Below, in pieces: positions 36,554 through 47,500 of a stretch of DNA of 64,000 nucleotides. Every line of letters starts with the position of its first letter. Positions within the stretch are counted from its first letter, which is position 1. Under the pieces are notes generated by a model. That model worked only from the letters and a program-made list of their open reading frames with translations, made no database searches and was not told the origin of the DNA. Both the position numbers and the translations under genes were made by a program. Source of the DNA: ZC4RG29 sp964521255 (GTDB lineage: Bacteria; Bacteroidota; Bacteroidia; Cytophagales; Cyclobacteriaceae); the NCBI GenBank assembly GCA_964521255.1, contig CAZFRM010000008.1, forward strand, positions 62,001 to 126,000, given 5' to 3'.

Positions 36554-37000
36554 TCAAATCTGATCAGTGTCGCTCCGCCTGGACGACTGTCGTATAATTA
36601 ATTTGGGAGAAAGGATGCGCTTTTGCGCAATGAAGTCGTTTCCTCTTTTGCTGTGGTGTAATTGTTCAATGAGTAACTCGGCAGCTGAAGCACCCATTGT
36701 TTCACTGAATTGACCAATCGTTGTGATGGATGGTGAAACTTGTGATGAGAACTCCTCATTACTAAAACCAACAATCCCTATATCTTCCGGAATTCTAAAG
36801 CCATACTCTTTAATGGCACGGATAGCACCAAACGCCAGGTAGTCACTCACGGCGAAGATTGCATCGGGTGGCTCAGGCAAAGGCAGAAGAAGCTCGGCTA
36901 CTTTTGAACCGTCATCTTTATTGGGTGCACACTGGTGCAAGTATTCCTTCCGAAACGGAAGTCCATGTTTTTTCAAGGCACTTTTATATTGATAATTCAC
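36554..37000 (-). pseudogene. LacI-family regulator remnant, C-terminal effector-binding half only
   Basis: 148 codons of the LacI/GalR periplasmic-binding-like domain: PEPPDAIFAVSDYLAFGAIR, IPEDIGIVGFSNEEFSSQVS, PSITTIGQFSETMGASAAEL and LIIRQSS at the end. The normal protein is ~335-345 residues. The helix-turn-helix and first half of the binding domain are missing. The frame begins within the last codons of the FG-GAP gene (17-bp overlap) at a GTG, so a deletion has joined the two genes. The remnant cannot bind DNA as a repressor. It still reads openly to its stop, suggesting recent loss. It probably once regulated GH51 or its locus. Confidence 0.85.
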
Positions 37001-39281
37001 AAAGAGAGATTTTCGGAATTGGCTCCAAATAGCCGGGCTCCATAAATGTGTGCCTGTCCAAATGATTGGCCTTGAACTTGAATATCTTTGTCGGAATGTT
37101 TTCTATTGTATCGCTACCTTCAGTAATGCGCAGGAATTGATTAGGTCGAATATTCCGGAAAAACTGCCTGGTACCCGGATGCCATTGAATTTCGATTTCA
37201 TCAATTATTTCTGCCCGGCCAATGCCGATCTCTTTCCGGAGCGGAGAAGCACCGAAGCTGCCACCTGAATTGACATCCCGATAAACACTGCGCTTTTTTC
37301 CTTCTTCGGTAAACGTTACTTTAATGCGGGATCCGATCGCACTTCGATTCGCCTTTGTTCCCACGAGGTCAAGCACTATCCATTTGTTTCGTTCATCCTG
37401 ATTAGGGTTGATATAGAAAGCATTGTGAAAAGCATCACCTTTATATGCGCCACCCATCTCGATATAAATATCCTGATCACCATCATTATCGACATCAGCA
37501 AATGAAATGGCATGACCCTTCTGAAGATGCCCTACCCTTGCCGGTGTCGTTACATCTACAAACTTTTTTCCTGCCATGTTCTTGAAAAGCTTATTCGGAA
37601 CGATCGATTCCAGTTCAGGATTACCCGTGCCTAAATACATATCGAGGTATCCGTCGTTATCAATGTCGCCAAAGTTTGCACCCATGGTGAATGCTTTCTT
37701 AACCAATCCAACCTCTTGCGAAACATTGGCAAAAGTTCCGTCCTGGTTATTTCTGTATAATATGCACGCACCTGAGGTTCCTGTTGAAATATTCAAAGCT
37801 TCGGCTGCTGAATAAGCTGAGATCGGCATATCGAATGTAAAATCTCCCACAAAGATATCGAGCCACCCATCGTTGTTATAATCCCAGAACCATGTGGGAA
37901 AGGTTCTGCTGAGTCCCACAGCGGCAACACCTGCCTGTTTTGTAACATCTTCAAACACCGGTATTTTTTCAGAAGCACCTTTGTTCTTCAACAGAAAGCG
38001 CTCACCGGATAATGAAGTAACGAAAATATCTTTCCACCCATCATTGTTATAATCACCCGATGTAACGCCCTTTACAAACCCGATCACGTCTACACCAGAC
38101 TGTGCCGCCACATTGGTAAATGTGCCATCCCGGTTGTTGAGAAATAATTCCGCGGGATGTGAACCTGAGATGGCATTTCCCTCCCACGATTCATTGCCAA
38201 TGAACACATCCAACCAACCGTCATTGTTAAAATCATTCCAGGTTGCCGTCTGGGTCGGATGAAATGACAATAACCCACTGGCTATTGTAACATCGGTAAA
38301 GGTTCCATCACCATTATTTTTTAACAGGGAGTTTGGTTGCTTTCCATAGTTGCCGCGCAGCCAGGCGCCACGTAAAACAAAAATATCTTTGAAGCCGTCA
38401 TTATTATAATCCATCTGCATCAGGTTCAAACCTCCGGTTAACTCTTTTAGCCTGGTCGCCGCAGATTGGTCGGCAAAAGATCCATCTCCCTTGTTCCTGA
38501 AGTAATGCATCTCCTCATCCATGCTCCAGGCGGAAGTTACGATGTCAAGAAAGGCATCGTTATCGAAATCATCGATGATGCACCCGCCTGCCATATTATT
38601 TATATCCAAAGAAAGCGGAGACGCCATGTCTTGAAAGGGTTTTATAAAAACACCTGAGTCGATCCGGGCTGTTGAAATTTCGAGACCTGGAACAAGCATG
38701 GATTTTGAAACACCTGCGGGATATTCGCCAAGCGTCATATAGGCAATATTGAGAAGCCAACGGTATTCCAGGTTTTGGGGATTCTCTACTACTAATTCCT
38801 CATAAATGCGAGCCGCATTGCGTGAACCGTCAGGTATTTTATGAATGCCTGAACCCTGAATTGGAAAAATGCACGTCTCAGCCGAATGATTTTTGATACA
38901 ATTCATTCTTTCTCCACCTCGCAGATAGGCAAGCGCCAACAGTACTTTCATTCGATCCATCCCCTGAATCTTTTCAGCGATGATCTTTTGCACCTGTGGC
39001 TCCAGGATGTTCACAGCTTCATCTTCCCGCCCTAATGCAATTAATGCTCTTGCTTTGCTGTGCGTAAAGAACATAATGTCTTGCGCACTATTCGAATTGC
39101 TGATCAATGAATCATAATGGCGGACATGTGCTTCGGAAGCATAAAAATTATCGAACTGATTATATGTTGCCCGCAACTGCATCAGGATATTCAACATCTC
39201 CTCATGCGAAGCGTCTTCCCGGCCACACGAGATAATCAGTGAATAGAGAAGGATAAATCCGATGCCGACAATTTTTCTCAT
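36984..39281 (-). CDS. FG-GAP/VCBS repeat lipoprotein with UnbV/ASPIC C-terminal domain
   Basis: 765 residues with lipobox LIISC (Cys19). The N-terminal helical part (~25-200) looks TPR-like (ARIYEELVVENPQNLEYRWL). A propeller of FG-GAP repeats follows (~215-620) with calcium-binding DxDxDG loops such as DYNNDGFKD, DFNNDGWLD, DYNNDGWLD, DIDNDGYLD and DVDNDGDQD. The UnbV/ASPIC domain comes next (~640-725; SRIKVTFTEEGKKRSVYRDV, IGIGRAEIIDEIEIQWHPG). The last ~15 residues (LEPIPKISLCELSI) run into LacI-derived DNA and are probably not native. It lies in the SusCD locus between the larger FG-GAP gene (24 bp upstream) and the LacI remnant. The role, perhaps surface glycan binding or adhesion, is not established. 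Confidence 0.85.
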   Translation of the reverse strand: MRKIVGIGFILLYSLIISCGREDASHEEMLNILMQLRATYNQFDNFYASEAHVRHYDSLISNSNSAQDIMFFTHSKARALIALGREDEAVNILEPQVQKIIAEKIQGMDRMKVLLALAYLRGGERMNCIKNHSAETCIFPIQGSGIHKIPDGSRNAARIYEELVVENPQNLEYRWLLNIAYMTLGEYPAGVSKSMLVPGLEISTARIDSGVFIKPFQDMASPLSLDINNMAGGCIIDDFDNDAFLDIVTSAWSMDEEMHYFRNKGDGSFADQSAATRLKELTGGLNLMQMDYNNDGFKDIFVLRGAWLRGNYGKQPNSLLKNNGDGTFTDVTIASGLLSFHPTQTATWNDFNNDGWLDVFIGNESWEGNAISGSHPAELFLNNRDGTFTNVAAQSGVDVIGFVKGVTSGDYNNDGWKDIFVTSLSGERFLLKNKGASEKIPVFEDVTKQAGVAAVGLSRTFPTWFWDYNNDGWLDIFVGDFTFDMPISAYSAAEALNISTGTSGACILYRNNQDGTFANVSQEVGLVKKAFTMGANFGDIDNDGYLDMYLGTGNPELESIVPNKLFKNMAGKKFVDVTTPARVGHLQKGHAISFADVDNDGDQDIYIEMGGAYKGDAFHNAFYINPNQDERNKWIVLDLVGTKANRSAIGSRIKVTFTEEGKKRSVYRDVNSGGSFGASPLRKEIGIGRAEIIDEIEIQWHPGTRQFFRNIRPNQFLRITEGSDTIENIPTKIFKFKANHLDRHTFMEPGYLEPIPKISLCELSI

Positions 39282-39305
39282 GGAATGTTTACGTTCGTAA
39301 ATACC

Positions 39306-42300
39306 TCAACGCTTTTCAGTCTTCGCGCCCGAAGTTGTTACTTTTGAAATACCCCCATTTTTAATGATCGCCCGACTCGAAGAAGAAAGATATCCATTAC
39401 CCCGGTACAATTCCTCCTTTCGCTTTTTTCCGTTGGCAAGTTCAATGATGGCATATTCGTCATCTGGTTTAAGTCGCACAACAGACCCGGCACCGCTTGT
39501 TATGTTACCGGGCTTCGTAAATATTTTAAGACTATCTCTGTTCTGCGTAACCAGCAACAATTCCTTTCCTTCTTTGGAAATTAATTTTGCCATCGCTTTG
39601 GCATCTCCATCAACAAAAAAACCAGATTGTGTTACCGGAACGGCTTTGAAATTTCCTTTCCCATCACCCCGAAGATAATTGCCTATGCCTGCGTCATAGT
39701 AACCGGATAAGACTTCGCAAGCATACGAATTTCCGACTGAAAGTATATCCAGATTACCATCTTCATCTAAATCGGTTATCATGGTTCCATACATCGGTGA
39801 AAACTGAGCTTCGGTTGGTAGTGGCTTTATTTCAAATTTGTTGTTGCCGTTATTTTTAATATACACCGAGGAGAACATCGAACTTTTTAATACAATCGCG
39901 TTTTCTAATCTCTCTTTGGAAAACAGATCTTGTATACCCATGCCGCCATATTGAGCATAGCGCTGCACCACACCCCGCAGACTAGCTATCTGACCGGTTA
40001 ACGCTTCCCTCGGATGTACAGGATATTCTTTCCCCTGAATGTATCGGCAAAGAATAGGATCAACCGATCCGTTACTGTCAAAATCTTTTGCGTAAACGGT
40101 GACCGGTTCCTCAACGGAAGCTTTATAAATCGAATTCAATCCGAGGTTACCGGCGATGTAATCAATATCACCATCGTTGTCAAAATCTCCACCTGAAATA
40201 CTGTTCCACCACCCGGTTGAATTCTCCAATGTTAACGTGGTAAATGATTTCCCCTTGTTGTTAATAAAAAATGTTATAGGCATCCATTCTCCAACCACTA
40301 CCAGATCTGTCCAGCCATCATTATTCACGTCAGACCAAATTGCTGACGTTACCAAACCAGCGCTACCAAGCGTTGAAGAAAATTTTGATGTCTGATTATC
40401 GAATTTCCCATCTCCTCTATTGACTAAAAGATAACTCTCTGGCGTTTCCGGATAGCGCATGGGAACAATTCTTCCTCCTACAAAGAGGTCAATATCTCCG
40501 TCACGATCGAAATCATTTGCCACTACACAACTCCCGCTGCCGGTAAGCTCAGGTAAAGCGTTTGCATCATGTTCAAAGTCCCCTTTTCCGGAATTTCTGT
40601 AGAATCGATCCTGATAATTCAGTTTGTCGCTTTTAAATTCAGAGCTACCGCTAACGCAGTACAGGTCCTGGTCTCCGTCATTGTCGGCATCAACAAGAAG
40701 AAGTCCCATATCTTCAGCCACCTTTGCCGAAAGAGAATCTGTTTTAAATGAACCATTGTTCTGCTGTAGAAAAATTTTAGCACGTTTACCAGCTGATCCT
40801 CCAACGATAAAATCATCCAGGCCATCACCATTGACATCGCCTACGGTGATACCAGGCCCTCCCTGTGAGTGCTTATGAGGTAACAAAAACTGACCTTCAA
40901 GAAAATCAACAAATTCTTCTTCCTGGTGCTGATAGTGTATGCCAACCGATTTATGTGATTCTGTTAACATGGCCTCTGAAGGAGCACCCTGCTCGAGGGT
41001 TGCCACGGCATCGCCGTTCTGCACGGAGATGATTTGATTAACTGAAATATTTCGCAAAATCTGACTCTTCCCTCCCGGCCACATTACGATGATGGAGTCA
41101 ACGATACCCGAAGGCACTTTACCTAGGCCAAAGTGCTCGATGTTTTCGACCGTTGACTTGTAACCTCGTATGGTCTGGTGTTCGGCATAATGCACCTGTC
41201 CGGCTGCGTATACGGTGATCTTTGTTCCATACCCTGCAAGATTACCTTTTCCACCCTGTAGTTTGATTCTCAAAAAATGGTGGTCACTCCTGGTTTCATG
41301 GTTGATAAGTTCATTGCGGTAAACAAATGCTTCATCGTTGATGTTGTTGGTCACAAGATCAAGATCACCGTCATTATCAAAATCGGCATAGGCGGCCCCA
41401 TTGGAGTATGATGGCTGATCCAGGCCCCACACTTTAGCCTTATCGGTAAATGTGAGATCACCATTATTCCGGAAAAGAAAGTTCGGCTTTCGCACACCCG
41501 GGAGTTTCTCCACTTCTTCACGAATAATTTTCATTCTGTTTTTATCGGTGGTAAACATAGCAAGCTCTTTACCGTATGCGATAAAATCCTGATCGGTAAC
41601 GTCTTTGCGATAACCATTACCTACAAACAGATCGCGGTAACCATCATTGTCAAAATCAGCAAACAAGCTGCTCCAACTCCAGTCGGTGGCATAAATGCCC
41701 GATAAATATCCAATATCACTGAATGAATTGTTGCCATTGTTGAGTTGTAATACATTCCGGATGTATTGATATTCGTACCCCTTTTCACGAAAAAGCCTGA
41801 AGCGATCGTAGCCAACGGTTGAGAACATGGTCTTCTGCCGCAGGTTATCATCGGGAAGCATGTCCAATACGACTATATCATTCAAACCGTCATTGTTGAT
41901 GTCGGCTATGTCGATTCCCATTCCGTTCTGCTCCTGATGCTTGAGCATAGAACGGATACTATTGACAAACTTACCATCACCTGTGTTGATATACAGTTGG
42001 TCATTGGACATGAAGTCATTGGCAATGTAAAGGTCGGGATATCCATCGCGGTTTATGTCGTTTACCACAATACCAAGCCCCCAACCCTCGGCCTGAACGC
42101 CAACCTCGCCGGACACATCTTTGAAAGCGGGTAATCCATCAACCAATCCTTCATTGCGATAGAATTTATCCACGCTCTTACCCGAGCCATCGTTTCGCAA
42201 TCCTATGATTTGATTTCTGTTATACGATTCAAGTGCGTTGTTTAGCATATACATGTCAAGATCGCCATCGAGATCGTAATCGAGAAAAGCGGCCTGGGTT

Positions 42301-42869
42301 GCGTAACTGGAATCTCCCAGGCCAACTTTGGCGGCCACTTCTTCAAATACCGGAATACCTTCCTGGTTGACACCTTTGTTGAGGTACAAAAGATTAGGTA
42401 CCGGAGGCTTATTTGTATAAGGTTGAATCGTGGAGACGTAAACGTCCAGCCATCCATCCTGATTGATGTCCACCATGGATACGCCTGTGCACCACACATT
42501 TGTTTTTATAGAAGCCCTTTCGGTGATATCGTCAAATTTAAAATTGCCTTTGTTGAGGTATAACGAGCCCGATACCATATTACCCGCAAAAAATATGTCG
42601 GTTAACCCATCGTTGTTTACATCACCGACACCAACCCCTGCGCCATTATAGATGTATTCAAAACTCAATACATTAAAACTGTCTGATTCGGTCAGTTCAT
42701 TCCTAAAAGAAATGCCGGTATCCGAAGAGGGAAGTAATTGAAATAAAGTTTTTTTATCATGCCGGTCACAACCAGCTAATAGCCCTATAAACATTACCAT
42801 GGTAAAAAGAGGACGATAATGAACGTCCCCAAAAACTATCAGGGCATTACACTTTTTCTCTACACGCAT
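39306..42869 (-). CDS. Large FG-GAP/VCBS repeat lipoprotein with internal UnbV/ASPIC domain
   Basis: 1187 residues with lipobox GLLAGC (Cys34). About fourteen DxDxDG-type calcium loops are spread over two propellers: DVNNDGLTD, DINQDGWLD, DYDLDGDLD, DINRDGYPD, DINNDGLND, DFDNDGYRD and DFDNDGDLD in the first (~75-520), then DVNGDGLDD, DADNDGDQD, DFDRDGDID, DVNNDGWTD, DFDNDGDID and DLDEDGNLD in the second (~660-1110). A UnbV/ASPIC domain (~530-620, KITVYAAGQVHYAEHQTIRG) separates them. Such proteins commonly accompany SusCD pairs in Bacteroidota, but their function is unknown. The gene directly follows SusD after a strong hairpin terminator, and 24 bp separate it from the second FG-GAP gene. 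A later ATG nearer the lipobox is possible as the true start. Confidence 0.86.
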   Translation of the reverse strand: MRVEKKCNALIVFGDVHYRPLFTMVMFIGLLAGCDRHDKKTLFQLLPSSDTGISFRNELTESDSFNVLSFEYIYNGAGVGVGDVNNDGLTDIFFAGNMVSGSLYLNKGNFKFDDITERASIKTNVWCTGVSMVDINQDGWLDVYVSTIQPYTNKPPVPNLLYLNKGVNQEGIPVFEEVAAKVGLGDSSYATQAAFLDYDLDGDLDMYMLNNALESYNRNQIIGLRNDGSGKSVDKFYRNEGLVDGLPAFKDVSGEVGVQAEGWGLGIVVNDINRDGYPDLYIANDFMSNDQLYINTGDGKFVNSIRSMLKHQEQNGMGIDIADINNDGLNDIVVLDMLPDDNLRQKTMFSTVGYDRFRLFREKGYEYQYIRNVLQLNNGNNSFSDIGYLSGIYATDWSWSSLFADFDNDGYRDLFVGNGYRKDVTDQDFIAYGKELAMFTTDKNRMKIIREEVEKLPGVRKPNFLFRNNGDLTFTDKAKVWGLDQPSYSNGAAYADFDNDGDLDLVTNNINDEAFVYRNELINHETRSDHHFLRIKLQGGKGNLAGYGTKITVYAAGQVHYAEHQTIRGYKSTVENIEHFGLGKVPSGIVDSIIVMWPGGKSQILRNISVNQIISVQNGDAVATLEQGAPSEAMLTESHKSVGIHYQHQEEEFVDFLEGQFLLPHKHSQGGPGITVGDVNGDGLDDFIVGGSAGKRAKIFLQQNNGSFKTDSLSAKVAEDMGLLLVDADNDGDQDLYCVSGSSEFKSDKLNYQDRFYRNSGKGDFEHDANALPELTGSGSCVVANDFDRDGDIDLFVGGRIVPMRYPETPESYLLVNRGDGKFDNQTSKFSSTLGSAGLVTSAIWSDVNNDGWTDLVVVGEWMPITFFINNKGKSFTTLTLENSTGWWNSISGGDFDNDGDIDYIAGNLGLNSIYKASVEEPVTVYAKDFDSNGSVDPILCRYIQGKEYPVHPREALTGQIASLRGVVQRYAQYGGMGIQDLFSKERLENAIVLKSSMFSSVYIKNNGNNKFEIKPLPTEAQFSPMYGTMITDLDEDGNLDILSVGNSYACEVLSGYYDAGIGNYLRGDGKGNFKAVPVTQSGFFVDGDAKAMAKLISKEGKELLLVTQNRDSLKIFTKPGNITSGAGSVVRLKPDDEYAIIELANGKKRKEELYRGNGYLSSSSRAIIKNGGISKVTTSGAKTEKR

Positions 42870-42910
42870 AATAGCAAGGGGATATTAAGTATCAACTGTA
42901 TTTTAACATG

Positions 42911-42940
42911 AAAAGGAGCGAGAAAACACTCGCTCCTTTT
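42911..42940 (-). terminator. Perfect 12-bp hairpin between susD and the FG-GAP genes
   Basis: AAAAGGAGCGAG (42911-42922) pairs perfectly with CTCGCTCCTTTT (42929-42940) around the loop AAAACA. Arms ending in A/T runs make it an intrinsic terminator on either strand. It lies 31 bp after the susD stop, in the middle of the minus-strand locus. It should make susC/susD transcripts much more abundant than the downstream genes. Confidence 0.8.
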
Positions 42941-42970
42941 ACAAAAAACAACTAGTAACTTATTTTCAGG

Positions 42971-44482
42971 TTACCATCCTGGATTTTGATCATCCTCTGT
43001 CAATACAGCGTTGCCGTTAATTTCCTGTTGTGGTATTGGCGCCAGCAAATGTTTTTCAGCCATATATGAAATAGGTTCTGGAATTACAGTAGGGATTTTT
43101 CCTAAGCTTCTCCAGCGAAGGATGTCTCTATTGCGGATCTGTTCGCCTGCCAGTTCAACTCTTCTTTCATGGACAATTGCTCTAAACACTTCGTTGGGAG
43201 AATTCGCCGGATAATTGGCAGTGGGATACTCAGGCATTTCAACGCCAACCCTGGATCGCACTTCGTTCAGCAAATCAATAGCGTCACCGTCATTTCCGAG
43301 TGCATTCTGAACTTCAGCCATGTTCAGCAGTACTTCCGTATAACGCATAACCCGCATATTGATACCTGATCGTTGATCTTCATTTGCAGCCTTATAAATT
43401 TTTTGATATTTCTTCCAGCCCCAATTTGCAAGCACCTCCGCACCGTTATTGTACGTATCCCCTATAAAATAGAAAGAATCATTATACCTGGGATCATCCT
43501 TGGCATCACCGTTAGCTACTTTTTCATACTCTTCCATCAAAGAGGTTGAAGGAATGAGGTTCCGCCATGCATTCGGTCCGTATTCCTGTCCACGGAACGT
43601 TACTTCCGTGCTCGTTCCTTGTCCTGATGCATCCCAACTTGATCCTCCATTGGCCTCCGTAAAAGCAACTTCAAACAAAGACTCGGCATTGAACTCATCT
43701 TCTTCTCTGAAGTTCTCGATATATGGAATATTCGTCCAGCCATCAAAAGCTCCGCCATCGATAATAGCAGCCAATAACGGTTCGGCCAAATTGTAATCCC
43801 CGCGTTGCATATGAACACGCGCCAGGAGATTTTGAGCTGCCTCTTTACTGGCTCTTCCTTCATTGCCGCCGGCGTATGTTGCCTTTACGGGAAGATTTGC
43901 TATCGCGGTTTCAAGGTCTGAGATAATCAAGGTATATATATCTTCTTCGCTTGCACGAGACTTATCCTCACCGACAGCTTTTGCGTACGTTTCCATTAAA
44001 GGCACATCACCCCATACCGTTACGAGGTCGAAATACGCCAATGCTCTCAAAAATTTCGCCTCGCCTACCACACGCAATTTCAAATCTTCAGTAACGGGTG
44101 CGAGAGCAAGAGGCACGTTTTCAATTACCTGGTTGGCTTGGTGTATTACTCTGTACCATCCACGCCAAACCTGCATGAGCACGCCATTGGAAGCATCATG
44201 GTTTCCCGTTAATAACTGCGCCCTGTGCGTTTCAAGCTGACCACCGCCCGAAGCAACATCGTCACCTCTCATGTCGTGGAGGAAAAAATACTCCCGGCAA
44301 AAAAGATCCAAACTTTGTAAACTTGAATATGCTGCATTTACGGCGCTTACAATCTGACCGTCAGTTTTGTAAAACGAATCAGCCGTGAATTCATTGGGAT
44401 TAGACTTATCCAGTATATTGTCGTTACACGACAAAGTGAACGCCATCATCCCGATCAGTGATAATATTAATTTTCTTTTCAT
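42971..44482 (-). CDS. SusD/RagB surface glycan-binding lipoprotein (arabinoxylan-type locus)
   Basis: 503 residues with a lipoprotein signal ending near FTLSC. The family pattern is complete: DKSNPNEFTADSFYKTDGQI, VVGEAKFLRALAYFDLVTVW, GRASKEAAQNLLARVHMQRG, ending HERRVELAGEQIRNRDILRW. It pairs with the STN-SusC encoded 33 bp upstream and binds the incoming glycan fragment at the surface. The ligand is inferred from GH51 and the esterases further along the locus, not from the protein itself. Confidence 0.94.
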   Translation of the reverse strand: MKRKLILSLIGMMAFTLSCNDNILDKSNPNEFTADSFYKTDGQIVSAVNAAYSSLQSLDLFCREYFFLHDMRGDDVASGGGQLETHRAQLLTGNHDASNGVLMQVWRGWYRVIHQANQVIENVPLALAPVTEDLKLRVVGEAKFLRALAYFDLVTVWGDVPLMETYAKAVGEDKSRASEEDIYTLIISDLETAIANLPVKATYAGGNEGRASKEAAQNLLARVHMQRGDYNLAEPLLAAIIDGGAFDGWTNIPYIENFREEDEFNAESLFEVAFTEANGGSSWDASGQGTSTEVTFRGQEYGPNAWRNLIPSTSLMEEYEKVANGDAKDDPRYNDSFYFIGDTYNNGAEVLANWGWKKYQKIYKAANEDQRSGINMRVMRYTEVLLNMAEVQNALGNDGDAIDLLNEVRSRVGVEMPEYPTANYPANSPNEVFRAIVHERRVELAGEQIRNRDILRWRSLGKIPTVIPEPISYMAEKHLLAPIPQQEINGNAVLTEDDQNPGW

Positions 44483-44515
44483 TGCATTACTTATTAATGA
44501 TTCTAATGAAACCGT

Positions 44516-47500
44516 TTAAAACCCTACTTGTAATCCAACTATGATACTCCGTGCCTGCGGGAACTGGCCATAGTCAATTCCCTGGGTAAGGCCGTTTGTA
44601 CCGGCATTCCGGTTACCAATCTCAGGGTCATAACCGCTCTCATACTTTGTAATGGTTAGCAGGTTTTGCAACGTAGTGTAGACTCTAAGTCTTGTCAATG
44701 CATTCTTCGTGAAAGAACCTACAGACGCGAAGTTATAACCCAAGGTGAGGTTCTTCACTCTGAAATAGGACCCATCTTCCACAAAGCGGTCAGAAGCTCT
44801 AGAATTTTGATTAGGGTCACCTGATACAGCTCTTGGAACGTTCGTGTTTGTATTTTCTGGAGTCCATCTGTCCAACACCGCTGTTCCGGAATTGAACAGC
44901 CTGCTCATACCCTCTAAATCATATTTTACTATGCTATAAATTTGATTTCCGGAAACGCCCTGCAAAAACAATGAGGCATCAAATCCCTTCAAGTTTGCAG
45001 AGAAATTTAAACCGTACGCAAAATCAGGAAGAAAGTGGCCTACATTTACTTTATCATCACTATTTAATTGTCCATCTCCCGTGATATCCTTAAAGCGAAT
45101 ATCGCCAGGTCTTGCGTTGGGTTGCATAGGTGTTGATTCTCCCTCTTGAAAAAGTCCGTCCATTACATAGCCATTAAAAAAGCCGATTGGCTCACCTACT
45201 TTGGTAAGTGTTAAGTTATCTCCATACCAGTCAGCTTGCGCGATGGTAGTACCTTCGTCTCCCAAACTAGTAACCTCATTTCTGACAACCGAGATATTTC
45301 CGGAGGCACTGAAGGTAAAGTCACCTTGACTTTTTTCATAACCGAGTTCAAGTTCAAATCCTTTGTTCTCAACCTCACCAACGTTGGCAAACGGATTTCC
45401 ATCATATCCAAAAGAAAGCGGAATCGGGCGCTGAATAATCATATCCGTTGTCCTGTTGTTAAAATATTCAACTGACATCGTAAGCTGGTTGTTCAGAATG
45501 CCCATGTCCAACCCAACATTCGTCATATACGTAGATTCCCAACTCAAGTCCTTATTAGCCATTGTACGGATTGTATAACCAGTTACGGGTGCACCACCAA
45601 TTTCATAAATCTGGTTACCTGTTATTGTGGATATCCATGCATAATCTCCGCTTGAGTTATTACCGGTAACGCCATAGCTGGCCCGAAGTTTCAGATCACT
45701 AAACAAACCATTATTTGCCATAAATGACTCTTCACTGATACGCCATCCGGCAGATACTGCTGGGAAATTACCCCAACGATTGTCGGGACTGAATCGTGAA
45801 GATCCATCGCGTCTGAAGGAAGCCCCGACTAAATATTTGCCATTAAACTCATAATTCACTCTTCCGATATAGGATATCAAAGCCGACTCGGACTTGTTTC
45901 CAGTGAAACCTATACTGGACAAGCCAACGGGTTCATGTATTTCATTCGATATGGCATTCTCACCATTTCCAGTAATCTGTGAAAAGTTATTGGTCTGCTG
46001 TTCGGCAACTACCGTTGCATTGACCGAATGTTTTCCAAAAGTTTTATTAAATGTTAACTGATTGGTAAGAAGGATAGATGTAAAATTTTGGCGATTTTGA
46101 TTAATTATAGCTGCGTTCCTATTAGAATATCCTCCGGTGCTGTATGCCGGTAAGTGGCTTCGTTGTGTGTAATCAACATAGTCAACGCCTGCTTTGAACC
46201 GGTAACTCAGAAAATCAAAAATCTTAACGTCTACATAGGCATTGGCCAACAATTTCAACCGCTGCTGATTTTGTTGATCCATTGAAGCAATTCTTACCGG
46301 ATTTTCCGGATCTGAACCGTCTACTGCCTGAGCACCAAAAAAACCACCAAAGTTATCCGGGTTATATACGGGGAAATAGGGAGAGCTTCGGATAATATGC
46401 TGCAACTGTGTTCTTCCTCCAGACTGCTGTTCTACTTTTCTTTCATCGAACGCAACATAGAAATTTTGCCCTACCGTTACTCTTTGAGATACATTATGGT
46501 CAGAATTAATCCGGGCGTCTCCACGTTGGTAGCCTGTTCCAAACATAATACCTTCCTGCTCGAAGTATCCAAGGGATGCGAACATTTTTGATGAAGCTGA
46601 TCCACCCGATAATTCAACTTTGTGCTGTTGAATCCGGCCAGTTCTGAACATCTCATCCTGCCAATTCGTGTTAGTTTGATTGAATGTCTGTGATGTCTGT
46701 GAATTGATCGGCTGATCCAGCCCTCCCAATTCAATTCTGTCTGGAACACTCACACCAGGTATACGATCAGGATCGGTACCATTGGTTTCGTTATAATAAA
46801 TATCAGCATTGGTCATCAATTCGGTAGCATAATCAATGTATTGCTCTCTATTTAGCAGATCCAGTTTTTGCCATGGCTGCTCAACGCCATAGTAGCTGTC
46901 AAAGTTTACGCTGAGCTTTTGATTGTTAGAACCACTTTTTGTCGTGATAATCACCACACCATTAGAGGCTCTGGAACCATAGATCGCTGCCGCGCTTGCA
47001 TCTTTCAATACATCAACCGATTGGATGTCTTTCGGATTAAAACTATTCAAATCTGAAGTAGGAAATCCATCTACAACAAATAAGGGATTGGCGTTATTAA
47101 TTGTACCGATTCCCCGCACACGGATAATTGGCGCTTCACCAGGTGCACCGTTGTTAGTTACCGTTACACCGGCAACACGACCTTGCAGAGCCTGGGCTAC
47201 GTTTACCACCGGTTGTTCACTAATCTCCTTGGCAGACACGGATGAAATGGCACCTGTAACCGAGGCTTTCTTCTGTGTACCATACCCCACTACCACAATT
47301 TCGCTTAGCGTACTAACATCAGGCACCATTGTAACTGTGATGCTTGTTTGGGTTCCTACCTGCACTTCGTGGGGCTGGTAACCAATGAAACTGAAGACGA
47401 GCACTGCATTGCCATCGGGTACGGAGAGTGAGTATCTTCCCTCCACATCGGTCGTAGTACCTATAGTCGTACCTTTTACAAGAATGTTTACTCCCGGCAG

